DNA of 64,000 bases from Rubrimonas sp036788415 (GTDB taxonomy: Bacteria; Pseudomonadota; Alphaproteobacteria; Rhodobacterales; Rhodobacteraceae): positions 1 to 64,000 of the forward strand of contig NZ_DAIQNN010000005.1 of NCBI RefSeq assembly GCF_036788415.1, read 5' to 3'. The notes beneath the pieces were generated by a model. That model did no database searches and was not told the DNA's origin. It was given only the letters and a program-made list of their open reading frames with translations. The translations under genes and the position numbers were made by a program. Shown here in pieces: positions 8,103-16,369 of this stretch (positions within the stretch are counted from its first letter, which is position 1; each line of letters opens with the position of its first letter).

Positions 8103-9065
8103 TCATTCGGTGCGGGCGATGTCGGCGCGGGGCGCGTCGGGCGGGACGAGTTCGTGCGTCCTGGCGTAACGGTCGACGCGGGGGCGCAATTCCGACGGGC
8201 CGTAGAGATAGACCCAGCAGCGCAGCACCGCCGCCACCCCGGTCGCGCCGAGCAGGATGAAGCCCACCGGCAGGACAGCCTTGATGATCCAGCGATGGCT
8301 GAGCCCGGTCTGCGCGGCGGAGACTTCGCCGGTGGCGAAGGCGCGCTCGGCGAAGGAGAAGCCGAACTTCGCGATGATCAGGCAGTAGGCGAACAGGAAC
8401 AGCGCCGCTCCGAGCATCTCGACCCAGACGCGCATGCGCGGGCTCATCCTGTCGCGCACCAGTTCGATGCGGACATGCGAATCCATCACATAGGCGAAGC
8501 CGAGGCACAGCATGAACAGCGTGGCGTGAATATGCCATTGCAGTTCCTGAAGCTTCGTCGAGGAGAAGTAGAAAGCCGAATTTATGAAATTGGTGTCGAA
8601 GTCGAGGATCTTCCTCTGCGTCACATCGTAAAAAATGATGAGCATGAGCGGGATGAACAACAGGGCGGCGACCCGCCCAATTCCGACGACGACGCGCTCG
8701 ATGTCGTCGGCGGCTTCGACGGCGGCGTGCGCCCAGCTCGGCCCGCGCCGGCGAAGCGTCATCGCGAGAAGCCCCGCCACCGCCAGCGAGAAGCCGATCT
8801 TGAGGAGAGGGTTCCAGTCGCGGAAGAAGTTGCGGGGATTGACGCCCAACGCCTTGAGCATCTCCTCCGCGCCGGCCTTCTCCAGAAAGAACAGCGACAG
8901 CGACAGCGTGAGGGCGAACAGAACGCCCGCGCTGCGCGCGCCGAGCCAGCCGGCGAAGATCGCCACGGCGAAGGCGACGATCAGCGTCGGTCCGACCAGC
9001 TCGACGCCCGCGAAGGACGCGCCGAGCGCCAGAAGGACGCTGACGAGGGTGACGATCTCTCTCAT
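8103..9065 (-). CDS. dctQ: TRAP transporter small permease, long form
   Basis: A 320-residue inner-membrane protein between dctP and dctM. The C-terminal half matches the four-helix DctQ domain. The N-terminal 130 residues add about three hydrophobic segments before a typical DctQ starts, making it nearly twice the usual 160-220 residues. Longer DctQ proteins of this kind accompany TakP/FcbT-like binding proteins. Stalk-like basic and acidic loops separate the segments. The 77-bp gap to dctP and 37-bp gap after it agree with an operon. Confidence 0.82.
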   Translation of the reverse strand: MREIVTLVSVLLALGASFAGVELVGPTLIVAFAVAIFAGWLGARSAGVLFALTLSLSLFFLEKAGAEEMLKALGVNPRNFFRDWNPLLKIGFSLAVAGLLAMTLRRRGPSWAHAAVEAADDIERVVVGIGRVAALLFIPLMLIIFYDVTQRKILDFDTNFINSAFYFSSTKLQELQWHIHATLFMLCLGFAYVMDSHVRIELVRDRMSPRMRVWVEMLGAALFLFAYCLIIAKFGFSFAERAFATGEVSAAQTGLSHRWIIKAVLPVGFILLGATGVAAVLRCWVYLYGPSELRPRVDRYARTHELVPPDAPRADIARTE

Positions 9066-9142
9066 CTGGGCGCTCCCGCCGATGCGACCTCCGGCGCGGA
9101 GAGGGTTCCGCGCCGGGGGGCCGCGTTCAGGTCAGGCGAGGA

Positions 9143-10180
9143 TCAGTCGAGGTAGCCGATCGCCTTCCACTTCGCGTAGTTGGCGCGAAACTCGCTGAGC
9201 GAATTCCAGACCTTGACGAAGTTGGGGTTGCTGGCGACTTCCTCGGCCACGACTTCGTCCCAACCGGCGCGCAGCGCGTCGAGGATTTCGTCGTTCCATC
9301 TGTGGATCGTCACGCCTTCGGCCTCGATCTTGGCGAGCGCGTCGAACTGGATCGCCTCGCCCTCGGCGAGGCTGTGCGCGACGTTGGCCTCGCAGACGGT
9401 CTCGATCATCGCCCTGCCCTGGTCGGACAGGCCTTCCCACTCGTCCTTGTTGACCATCAGGTCGAACATGGTCGACTGCTGATGCCAGCCGGGAAAATAG
9501 TAATGCTTGGCGACCTGGTAGAAGCCGAGATTGTAGTCGATGGCGGGCATCGAGAATTCGGTAGCGTCGATGGTGCCGAGTTCGAGCGCCGGGAAGATGT
9601 CGCCGCCGGCCAGAAGCTGGGTCGAAACGCCCATCTTCTCCATGACGCGCGCGCCGAGGCCGAAGAAGCGCATCTTAAGGCCCTGAAGGTCGGCGGGCGT
9701 GTTGATCTCCTTGCGGAACCAGCCCGACGCCTCTGGCGCGATGATCGCGCAGATCACCGACTTGATGTTGTACTGGCCGTAGATCTCGTCGAGCAGCTCC
9801 TGCCCGCCGCCGAACTTCAGCCAGGCGTAATATTCGCCGGCGCCGGGGCCGAAGGGCACGGCGGCGAACAGCGCGAAGGCCGTGTCCTTGCCGGTCCAGT
9901 AGCCGGGCGTCGACCAGCCCGCCTGCACCGCGCCTGAGGAAATCGCGTCGAACGCCTCGAGCGCGGGAACGATCGCGCCGGGCTCCTGGAACTTGATCTG
10001 CATGTCGCCGCCCGAGACGGCGGCGAGTCGGCGCTCGATCTCCTTGCCGAGCGTGCCGAGCTGGGTCAGCGAGCCGGGATAGGTCGACTGCATGTCCCAG
10101 TTGATCTTGTCCTGCGCGACGGCGGGCGTGGCGAGCGCCACAGTCATCGCCGCCGCGGCGACGAGGTTGAGGGTCTTCAT
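9143..10180 (-). CDS. dctP: TRAP transporter substrate-binding protein, TakP-like
   Basis: A 345-residue periplasmic protein starting MKTLNLVAAAAMTVALATPAVA, with signal cleavage expected after residue 22. The mature protein has DctP-family landmarks: PADLQGLKMRFFGLGARVMEKMGVS and a later GFYQVAKHYYFPGWHQQ. These resemble the TakP/FcbT subgroup, whose studied members bind 2-oxo acids or halogenated benzoates. The substrate here is therefore probably a monocarboxylate, but this is inference. The ATG at 10180 is preferred over an upstream in-frame start at 10255 because the signal peptide begins there. An 18-bp palindrome lies 33 bp upstream. Confidence 0.87.
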   Translation of the reverse strand: MKTLNLVAAAAMTVALATPAVAQDKINWDMQSTYPGSLTQLGTLGKEIERRLAAVSGGDMQIKFQEPGAIVPALEAFDAISSGAVQAGWSTPGYWTGKDTAFALFAAVPFGPGAGEYYAWLKFGGGQELLDEIYGQYNIKSVICAIIAPEASGWFRKEINTPADLQGLKMRFFGLGARVMEKMGVSTQLLAGGDIFPALELGTIDATEFSMPAIDYNLGFYQVAKHYYFPGWHQQSTMFDLMVNKDEWEGLSDQGRAMIETVCEANVAHSLAEGEAIQFDALAKIEAEGVTIHRWNDEILDALRAGWDEVVAEEVASNPNFVKVWNSLSEFRANYAKWKAIGYLD

Positions 10181-10212
10181 CAGCGGGCGTCCTCCCTGAG
10201 GGTCCTGTTGGC

Positions 10213-10230
10213 CGCCGGACCGGTCCGGCG
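10213..10230. promoter_or_regulatory. Perfect 18-bp palindrome upstream of the TRAP operon
   Basis: CGCCGGACCGGTCCGGCG is perfectly self-complementary with no spacer, 33 bp before the dctP ATG. With no loop it makes a poor RNA hairpin, so a DNA-level operator for a dimeric regulator is more likely. No regulator gene is adjacent. The rest of the 10181-10392 gap shows no other clear signal. Confidence 0.4.
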
Positions 10231-10392
10231 TGCGGCGGCGGTCTTTCCGTTCCACGTCCGCAAGAAGCGGAAGCGGGCGACGCCACCTTACGCAACATGT
10301 CTAAGCATCCGCCTGCGCCTGACGCAACGCCCAATCAGACCGGTTCGGAGGAAAACGCCGCGCCCGCCGCTTCGGTTCGCGCGGCGCGTGCG

Positions 10393-10686
10393 TCAGCCGT
10401 CGAAGCCCTCAACCAGAACGAGGTCCCGCGTCGAGGCGGCCCAGGCAAACGGCAGGATCGCGCGATAGGCGTCGCTGTCGTAGAAGGCGCAGGCGGCGGC
10501 GTAGTCGGGGAACTCGATGACCACCTGCCGGCCGCGCGCCGCGCCCTCCGCCGCGCGCTGCGCGCCGCCCCGGACCAGGAAACGCCCGCCGAAGGCGGCG
10601 ATCGCCTCGGGCGTTCGCGCGGTGTAGAGCGCATAGGCCTCGGGGTCGTCCACGTCGATCCGCGCGATCACATAGCCCTTCGCCAT
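10393..10686 (-). CDS. DUF1330-family protein
   Basis: A 97-residue protein of the DUF1330 family, small dimeric alpha/beta barrels of unknown function. Family marks include KGYVIARIDVDDPEAYALY at the start and GRFLVRGG in the middle, then VVIEFPDYAAACAFYDS and the C-terminal LVEGFDG. It lies 21 bp downstream of ispB on the same strand and may be co-transcribed with it. No active-site prediction is justified. Confidence 0.85.
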   Translation of the reverse strand: MAKGYVIARIDVDDPEAYALYTARTPEAIAAFGGRFLVRGGAQRAAEGAARGRQVVIEFPDYAAACAFYDSDAYRAILPFAWAASTRDLVLVEGFDG

Positions 10687-10707
10687 GGCGCTCTCCGACA
10701 GACGCGG

Positions 10708-11721
10708 TCAGTAGGCGCGCTGGACGACGAAATCGACGATGTCGGCCAGCGCCGCGCGCAGCGGACCATCGGGGAAGGCGTCCAGGGCCGTGCGGGCGCG
10801 GGCGGCCTCCGCGTCGGCGCGGGCGCGGGCGTCGGCGAGCGCGCCGGTGCGCGTCATGATCTCGAGCGCCTGCTCCAAATCGCCGTCGCGCTGGTCGCGC
10901 TTCTCGATCACGCGCTTCCAGAACGCCCTTTCCGCTTCGTCGGCGCGGGCGTAGGCGAGCAGGACCGGCAGCGTCGCCTTGCCTTCGCGGAAATCGTCCC
11001 CGGCGTTCTTGCCGAGCGCCGCCGACGCGCCGCCATAGTCGAGCAGGTCGTCGGCGATCTGGAAGGCCACGCCCAGCGCGTCGCCATAGACCCGCAGAGC
11101 CTCGACCTGCGCCCCCGGCGCGCCGGCGATCATCGCGCCCGCCTTGGTCGCGGCCTCGAACAGCGCCGCTGTCTTGCCGCGGATCACCTCGAAATAGACC
11201 GGCTCGCCGCCCGACAGGCTGTTGGCGGCGGTCAGCTGGAGCACCTCGCCCTCGATGATCACCGCCGCCGCGTCGGACACCACGCCGAGCACCTCGACCG
11301 AGCCCGTCGCCACCATCAACTGGAACGAGCGCGCGAACAGGAAGTCGCCGACGAGCACGCTCGGCTTGGAGCCGAACATGGTGTGCGCGGTCGGCTTGCC
11401 GCGGCGCAGGTCGCTCTCGTCGACCACGTCGTCATGCAGCAGCGTGGCGTTGTGGATGAACTCGACTGCGGTCGCGAGATAGACGTGGCGGTCGCCCCGA
11501 TAGCCGCAGAGGCGCGCGGCGGCGAGGGCGAGGATCGGCCGCAGCCGCTTGCCGCCGGCGCCGATGAGGTAATCCGCGACTTGCGGGATCAGCTTGGTGT
11601 GCTCGGACTGCATCCGCCGGGCGATCTCGGCGTTCACCTTGTCCATGTCGTCCGCGACGAGCGCGAGCAGGCGCTCGAAAGCGCCGCCTTCGGCCGGCTT
11701 GAGGGCGGCGAAACTTGTCAC
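10708..11721 (-). CDS. ispB: Polyprenyl (octaprenyl/decaprenyl) diphosphate synthase
   Basis: A 337-residue trans-prenyltransferase that makes the long isoprenoid tail of ubiquinone from FPP/GGPP and IPP. Both aspartate-rich motifs are intact: DDVVD at 97-101 and DDLLD at 224-228, with GGKRLRP near 57. The start is a GTG at 11721, supported by GAGGGGAG seven bases upstream and by the usual family N-terminus. The tail length (C40, C45 or C50) cannot be read from sequence. It is divergent from the DUF2007 gene, 63 bp away. Confidence 0.9.
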   Translation of the reverse strand: MTSFAALKPAEGGAFERLLALVADDMDKVNAEIARRMQSEHTKLIPQVADYLIGAGGKRLRPILALAAARLCGYRGDRHVYLATAVEFIHNATLLHDDVVDESDLRRGKPTAHTMFGSKPSVLVGDFLFARSFQLMVATGSVEVLGVVSDAAAVIIEGEVLQLTAANSLSGGEPVYFEVIRGKTAALFEAATKAGAMIAGAPGAQVEALRVYGDALGVAFQIADDLLDYGGASAALGKNAGDDFREGKATLPVLLAYARADEAERAFWKRVIEKRDQRDGDLEQALEIMTRTGALADARARADAEAARARTALDAFPDGPLRAALADIVDFVVQRAY

Positions 11722-11784
11722 AGGGCGGCTCCCCTCAGCGAACGACGCTCGACGCAGGGCTCGCGGGCGCGCTAGCGTCCGCGC

Positions 11785-12006
11785 ATGGACGAGATCTTGC
11801 GCACGACCGACCCGACGATGATCGCCTTCGCAACCGCCCTGCTGCGCGCCGAGGATATAGACTGCTTCGAATTGGACGTCCACATGAGCGTGCTCGAAGG
11901 CAGTCTCGGCGTGCTGCCGCGCCGTCTGGCGGTCGCGCGCGGCGACGCGTTCCGCGCCCGGGCCATCCTGCGCGACAACGGCATGGAGCCGGCGGAGCGC
12001 GTATGA
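11785..12006 (+). CDS. DUF2007 small protein
   Basis: A 73-residue member of the DUF2007 family, often labelled a putative signal-transducing protein and related in fold to PII-like ferredoxin folds. It has LRTTDPTMIAFATALL, the central DVHMSVLEGSLGVLPRRLAV and a C-terminal RARAILRD. Its stop overlaps the next gene's ATG as ATGA, so the two are translationally coupled. No biochemical role is known to me. Confidence 0.82.
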   Translation: MDEILRTTDPTMIAFATALLRAEDIDCFELDVHMSVLEGSLGVLPRRLAVARGDAFRARAILRDNGMEPAERV

Positions 12007-12761
12007 GCGAGGCCGAGGCCGCGCTGAGCTGCGACGCCCTGCTGGGCGGACGGGTGCGGCTCTGGCAGCCGCGGCGCGGCTATCGCGCGGCGACCGATCC
12101 GGTGTTTCTCGCCGCCGCCTGCCCGGCGCGGCCCGGCGAGCGCGTGCTCGATCTGGGCTGCGGCGCAGGCGCCGCCGCCCTCTGCCTCGCCGCGCGGGTT
12201 CCGGCCCTTGCGCTGCACGGGCTCGAACTTCAGCCCGACTACGCCGCGCTCGCGCGCCGAAACGCGCTCGAGAACGGCGCGGGGCTCGTCGTCCACGAGG
12301 GCGACGTCGCGGCGCCGCCGCCGGCGCTCAGGGCCGAGAGCTTCGACCATGTGATCGCCAATCCGCCCTATTTCGCCGCGACGGACGCGCCCTCGCCCGC
12401 GCCCGACCGCGACGCGGCCCGGCGGGAAGGCGCGGAGGGCGTGGGGCTGTGGATCGACGCCGGGCTGCGGAGGCTGCGTCAGGGCGGCGCGCTCACCCTG
12501 ATCCATCGCGCCGAGCGGCTCGACGCGATCCTCGTCGCGCTGGAGGGGCGCGCCGGCGCGATCGAGGTGCTTCCGCTGTGCCCGCGCGCTGGCCGGCCCG
12601 CGGGGCGCGTCCTGCTCCGCGCGCGCAAGGACCGCAGGGGGCCGCTGCGGCTGCTTTGGCCTTTCGTGATCCATGAGGGCGCCGCGCATGCCGGCGACGC
12701 GCCCGATTTCACCGAAGCGGCGCTCGCCATGTTGCGCGACGGCGCGCCTGCGCCGTTCTGA
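12003..12761 (+). CDS. TrmN6-type tRNA (adenine-N6) methyltransferase
   Basis: A 252-residue class I SAM methyltransferase. The SAM site is VLDLGCGAGAAALCLA (48-63), and the N6-adenine catalytic motif NPPY is at 120-123. The N-terminal LLGGRVRLWQPRRGYRAATDPVFLAA is the hallmark of the TrmN6/YfiC group, which methylates A37 of tRNA1(Val) in E. coli. Whether the same tRNA is targeted here is inferred. The ATG overlaps the preceding stop by 4 nt. Confidence 0.8.
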   Translation: MSEAEAALSCDALLGGRVRLWQPRRGYRAATDPVFLAAACPARPGERVLDLGCGAGAAALCLAARVPALALHGLELQPDYAALARRNALENGAGLVVHEGDVAAPPPALRAESFDHVIANPPYFAATDAPSPAPDRDAARREGAEGVGLWIDAGLRRLRQGGALTLIHRAERLDAILVALEGRAGAIEVLPLCPRAGRPAGRVLLRARKDRRGPLRLLWPFVIHEGAAHAGDAPDFTEAALAMLRDGAPAPF

Positions 12762-12875
12762 GGCGCAATTGGGCGGCTGCGCGGAAACGTCCCGAGCAAA
12801 TCGACGCGACAATCGGATGACAGAACCGCGCAGCGGGTGTTTAATTGCGGTTCCGACAAGCAAGGAGGTGTCGCA

Positions 12876-13049
12876 ATGAGCCTGACGTCGCATCTGAACG
12901 AACTGCGCCGCAAGCACGAGATCCTCTCGACCCGAATCGAGCAAGAGCAGCGCCATCCGAGCGCCGACGACCTCGCCATCGCCTCCCTTAAGAAGGAGAA
13001 ACTCAAGCTCAAGGAGCAGATCAGCCGGATGTCGGGCGACCTGCACTGA
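12876..13049 (+). CDS. YdcH/DUF465 small helical protein
   Basis: A 57-residue, highly charged alpha-helical protein matching the DUF465/YdcH family: MSLTSHLNELRRKHEILSTR and a lysine-rich SLKKEKLKLKEQISRM. A strong AAGGAGG lies 8 bp before the ATG, suggesting high translation. The family is widespread in alphaproteobacteria and of unknown function. A strong GC hairpin follows its stop. The 114-bp gap upstream holds no other clear signal. Confidence 0.85.
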   Translation: MSLTSHLNELRRKHEILSTRIEQEQRHPSADDLAIASLKKEKLKLKEQISRMSGDLH

Positions 13050-13060
13050 CGCGACTCGCG

Positions 13061-13088
13061 GCCCCGCGCGCCGCTGGCGCGCGCGGGC
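13061..13088. terminator. GC-rich hairpin between convergent genes
   Basis: A 12-bp stem with a single bulged C and a three-base loop lies between the YdcH gene and the convergent M48-like gene. There is no T-tract, so it is not a classical intrinsic terminator, but it could act in both directions or protect 3' ends. Confidence 0.45.
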
Positions 13089-13104
13089 TACGGCGCTCGG
13101 GGCC

Positions 13105-14088
13105 TCAGCGCGACGCGCAGGCCGAGCGAATCAGGGCCAGCCCCTCGCGGTCGAGCGCAGGCCCGCCTTCCTCCATCTTCCTCGAAATCTCCGCGGCGCG
13201 CGCGTTGAGTCGCGCGTCGGCGACCTCCGGCTTCGCCATGGCGGCGGCTGCGGTTCGCGCGAGATTCGGCGCGCCCGGCGGCGCCCCGGTCGCGAGGGCG
13301 ACGGCCAGCGTCGCGAGATCGTCCAGCGCGTCGCCCGCGGCGAGTGCGCGCAGCGCCGCGGCGAGCGGGGGATCGCCCTCGGCGCGCGCGGCGGCGCGGG
13401 CGAGGGCGGCGACCACCGCCCGCGGCGCCTCGACATCGGCCAGACGCGGGGCCGACAGGGCGATCCGCCCGCCCGGCGCGGGGACAGCGAGCGCCGGCCC
13501 CGCGACCGCGACGAGCCGCAGCGCATGCGGGACGGGCGCGGGCGCGGCGCGGTCGAGCCGTCGGGCCAGGGCCTCCATCTCGCGCCGCGCCAGCGCCCCC
13601 GGCGCGCACGGCCCATCCCCCGCATAAGCCGCCACCGCCGCTTCGCCGAGCGCCGCGCGCAGCGGCGCGGGCGCCGCTTGCGCCGCGCGCTCGCGCAGCG
13701 TCGGGCCCGCCGACCAGAGCCCCGCGCCGACCGCCGCCGCCAGCGCGGCGGAGATCGCGAGCCGGCGCCCGCGTCGTCTGCGGGGCGCGCCGGTCTCGCG
13801 CGGCTCGAACGCGCCCGAGACGGCGCGCAGCGCCGCGATCATCTCCGGCTCCGAGACCGAGAGTCGCTCGGGCGCGTGCGGATCGGGGGCGAGGATCACC
13901 GCGTCGCCGTCGCATCCCACGGCGCTCAGCGTGGCGAGGGGCCAATGCGCGAGCGGCGTCTCGTCGAAGCGCAGTATCGTGAGCGAGGCCGCGCCGAAGC
14001 AGAGCAGAACTTCCTGCGGGGCCAAGCCGGGCCGTTCGGCGTAGAGGCCGGGCGCTTCGAGAAGCTGATATTCCGGCAGAGCGGTCAT
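13105..14088 (-). CDS. Membrane protein with degenerate M48 peptidase domain
   Basis: A 327-residue protein in three parts: an N-terminal soluble domain (1-95, LEAPGLYAERPG...AHWPLATL), a basic patch followed by one membrane helix (111-127), and a C-terminal domain. The C-terminal part aligns by eye with M48 peptidases: VPAPGGRIALSAPRLAD corresponds to the ALPGGRIVLTRGLL region. Where M48 enzymes have HEXXH, this protein has RAAAR (231-235). A catalytically dead M48 homologue is therefore inferred. I recall similar proteins in Rhodobacterales without a described function. The gene converges on the YdcH gene. Confidence 0.6.
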   Translation of the reverse strand: MTALPEYQLLEAPGLYAERPGLAPQEVLLCFGAASLTILRFDETPLAHWPLATLSAVGCDGDAVILAPDPHAPERLSVSEPEMIAALRAVSGAFEPRETGAPRRRRGRRLAISAALAAAVGAGLWSAGPTLRERAAQAAPAPLRAALGEAAVAAYAGDGPCAPGALARREMEALARRLDRAAPAPVPHALRLVAVAGPALAVPAPGGRIALSAPRLADVEAPRAVVAALARAAARAEGDPPLAAALRALAAGDALDDLATLAVALATGAPPGAPNLARTAAAAMAKPEVADARLNARAAEISRKMEEGGPALDREGLALIRSACASR

Positions 14089-14174
14089 GCGGCCGAAAAT
14101 CCCCTGGCGGCGCCCAATCCTTGCGCAGTCCCGGGTTTAGCACATGCGCGCCGCGCGCCAAGCCGCGCGCCGGT

Positions 14175-16367
14175 TCAGGCGGCGCGCGCCGCAGCGGCGG
14201 GGTGGAAGCGCCGGCCCGCGACCGCCATCTCGCGCAGCAGCGCCGGCGGCGCGAAGCGGGGGCCGTGCGCCGCCGCCAGCGCCTCGGCGCGGCGCGCCGC
14301 CTCGGCTGCGCCCAGCATGTCGAGCCAGCCGAACGGCCCCCCGGTCCAGGGCGCGAAGCCCCAGCCGAGAACCGCCGCGACGTCGCCCTCGCGGATGTCG
14401 GTCAGGACGCCCTCCTCGAGCGCGCGCACCGCCTCCAGCGTCTGCGCGAACATCAGCCGGTCCTGAACCTCGGCGAGCGTCGGCTGGGCTTCGGCGCGCG
14501 GCGCGACTTCGGCGAGGCCGGGCCAGAAGCCGAGCCGCTTGCCCTTGTCGTCATAGTCGAACAGTCCTTTGCCGTTCTTGCGCCCCTTGCGTCCATGCGT
14601 CTCGACGAGGGTCGCCAGCAGCGCGTCGGCGGGGCTGTCGGGATAGGCCTCGCCGAGCGCGGCCTTCGTCGCCCGCGCGATGGACAGGCCCAACTCGAGC
14701 GAGGTCTCATCGGTCAGCTGGAGGGGGCCGACCGGCATCCCCAGCATTTTCGCCGCATTGTCCACCAGCGCCGGCGCGACGCCTTCCGCGACCATGCGCA
14801 GCCCCTCGTTGAGATAGGGGATGATGCAGCGATTGGCGTAGAAGAAGCGCGCGTCGTTGACGACGATGGGCGTCTTGCGCAGCTGGCGGACGAAATCGAG
14901 GGCCTTGGCGACCGCCTCGGGGCCGGTCTCGCGGCCGCGGATGATCTCGACCAGCATCATCCTGTGCACCGGCGAGAAGAAGTGCACGCCGATGAACCGC
15001 TCGGGTCGCCCGCTCGCCGCCGCGAGGCCGCTGACGGGCAGGGTCGAGGTGTTGGTGGCGATGACGGCCTCCGGCCCCAGAACGGCCGCGGCGCGCGCGA
15101 GCGCCTCGGCCTTCACCTTCGGGTCTTCGAACACCGCCTCGACGACCAGATCGCAGCCCGCCAGCGCGGCGTAGTCCTCGGTCGCGTTCAGGCGGTCGAG
15201 CGCCGCCGGGGCGTCGGCCTTGCCGGCCTTGCGCGCGCCCTCGAGAAGCCCCGCCACCGTCTCTCGCCCCCGCGCGACCGACGCCGCGTCGCGGTCGATC
15301 AGCACGACCTCGATCCCCGCCAGCAGCGCGACATTGGCGATGCCCGCGCCCATCATGCCCGCGCCGAGCACGCCCAGCCTGCGCACGCGCATGTCGGGCA
15401 CGTTCGCCGGCCGCGCCGCCCCCTTCTCCAACGCCTGCTTGGCGATGAACAGCGTCCGGATCATCGCCTCGGAGGACGGGTCGCAGAGCACCTTGACGAA
15501 CCAGCGCGCCTCGATGCGGATGGCCGTGTCGAAATCGACCAGCGCGCCCTCGTAGAGCGCCGACAGCATCGCGTTCACCGCCGGATAGGCGCCCCTCGTC
15601 TTGCCGGTCGTCATCGCGACGCCGCCCATGAACATCGGAAAGCCCGGCGCGGTGTAGGGCGCGCCGCCGGGCAGCTTGAAGCCCTTGCGGTCCCACGGCT
15701 TGACGGCGGCGTCGGCGCCCGCCGCGCGCGCCCAGTCGGCGGCGGCGGCGACCAGCGCCTCCGGCGCGACCACCTCGTCGATCAGCCCGGCGGCCTTCGC
15801 AGCCTTCGGGTTCGGCGTCTTGCCTTCGAGCAGGAAGGGCGCGGCGCCCATCAGCCCGAGCATCCGCACGAGCCGGGTCGTCCCGCCTGCGCCGGGGAAA
15901 AGCCCGACGAGGATTTCCGGCAGGCCGATCTTCGCGCCGGGTTTGTCGGCGGCGAAACGGCGGTGGCAGGCGAGCCCGATCTCGTAGCCGATCCCGAGCG
16001 CCGTGCCCGGCGCCGCCCAGGCGAAGGGTTTGCCGCCCTTGCCGGTCTTCGGGTCCGCGCCGCCGCGCTCGATCTTGCGCAGCACGCCATGCAGCGCCAT
16101 CACGAAGCCGAACAGCGTCTCCGCCGGCGCCGCGCCGGCGCGCGCCTTGAGCCCGGCGAGGACGCGCAGGTCCATCCCGCCCGCGAAGTCCGGCTTCGCC
16201 GACGTGATCACCGCCCCACTGACCTCCGGGTCGGCGAGCGCGCGGTCGACGCAGGCCTCGAGCTCGCGCACGCCGGCTTCGGTCAGCACGTTCATCGAGG
16301 CGTCTGGCAGGTCCCAAGTGATGATCGCGACGGCGTCCTCGACGGCGTAGCGGAAGATTGCGGTCAT
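14175..16367 (-). CDS. fadB: Bifunctional enoyl-CoA hydratase / 3-hydroxyacyl-CoA dehydrogenase
   Basis: A 730-residue beta-oxidation alpha subunit. The N-terminal crotonase domain has both expected glutamates, Glu129 in GIGYEIGLACHRRF and Glu151 in GLPEILVGLFPG. The NAD-binding motif LGVLGAGMMGAG sits at 331-342, and VHFFSPVHRMMLVEI marks the dehydrogenase active region. It hydrates trans-2-enoyl-CoA and oxidises the 3-hydroxy product. The ATG at 16367 is 2 bp after the thiolase stop, so the two probably form one complex and one transcript. FadJ is an equally valid label. Confidence 0.92.
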   Translation of the reverse strand: MTAIFRYAVEDAVAIITWDLPDASMNVLTEAGVRELEACVDRALADPEVSGAVITSAKPDFAGGMDLRVLAGLKARAGAAPAETLFGFVMALHGVLRKIERGGADPKTGKGGKPFAWAAPGTALGIGYEIGLACHRRFAADKPGAKIGLPEILVGLFPGAGGTTRLVRMLGLMGAAPFLLEGKTPNPKAAKAAGLIDEVVAPEALVAAAADWARAAGADAAVKPWDRKGFKLPGGAPYTAPGFPMFMGGVAMTTGKTRGAYPAVNAMLSALYEGALVDFDTAIRIEARWFVKVLCDPSSEAMIRTLFIAKQALEKGAARPANVPDMRVRRLGVLGAGMMGAGIANVALLAGIEVVLIDRDAASVARGRETVAGLLEGARKAGKADAPAALDRLNATEDYAALAGCDLVVEAVFEDPKVKAEALARAAAVLGPEAVIATNTSTLPVSGLAAASGRPERFIGVHFFSPVHRMMLVEIIRGRETGPEAVAKALDFVRQLRKTPIVVNDARFFYANRCIIPYLNEGLRMVAEGVAPALVDNAAKMLGMPVGPLQLTDETSLELGLSIARATKAALGEAYPDSPADALLATLVETHGRKGRKNGKGLFDYDDKGKRLGFWPGLAEVAPRAEAQPTLAEVQDRLMFAQTLEAVRALEEGVLTDIREGDVAAVLGWGFAPWTGGPFGWLDMLGAAEAARRAEALAAAHGPRFAPPALLREMAVAGRRFHPAAAARAA

Positions 16368-16369
16368 GC

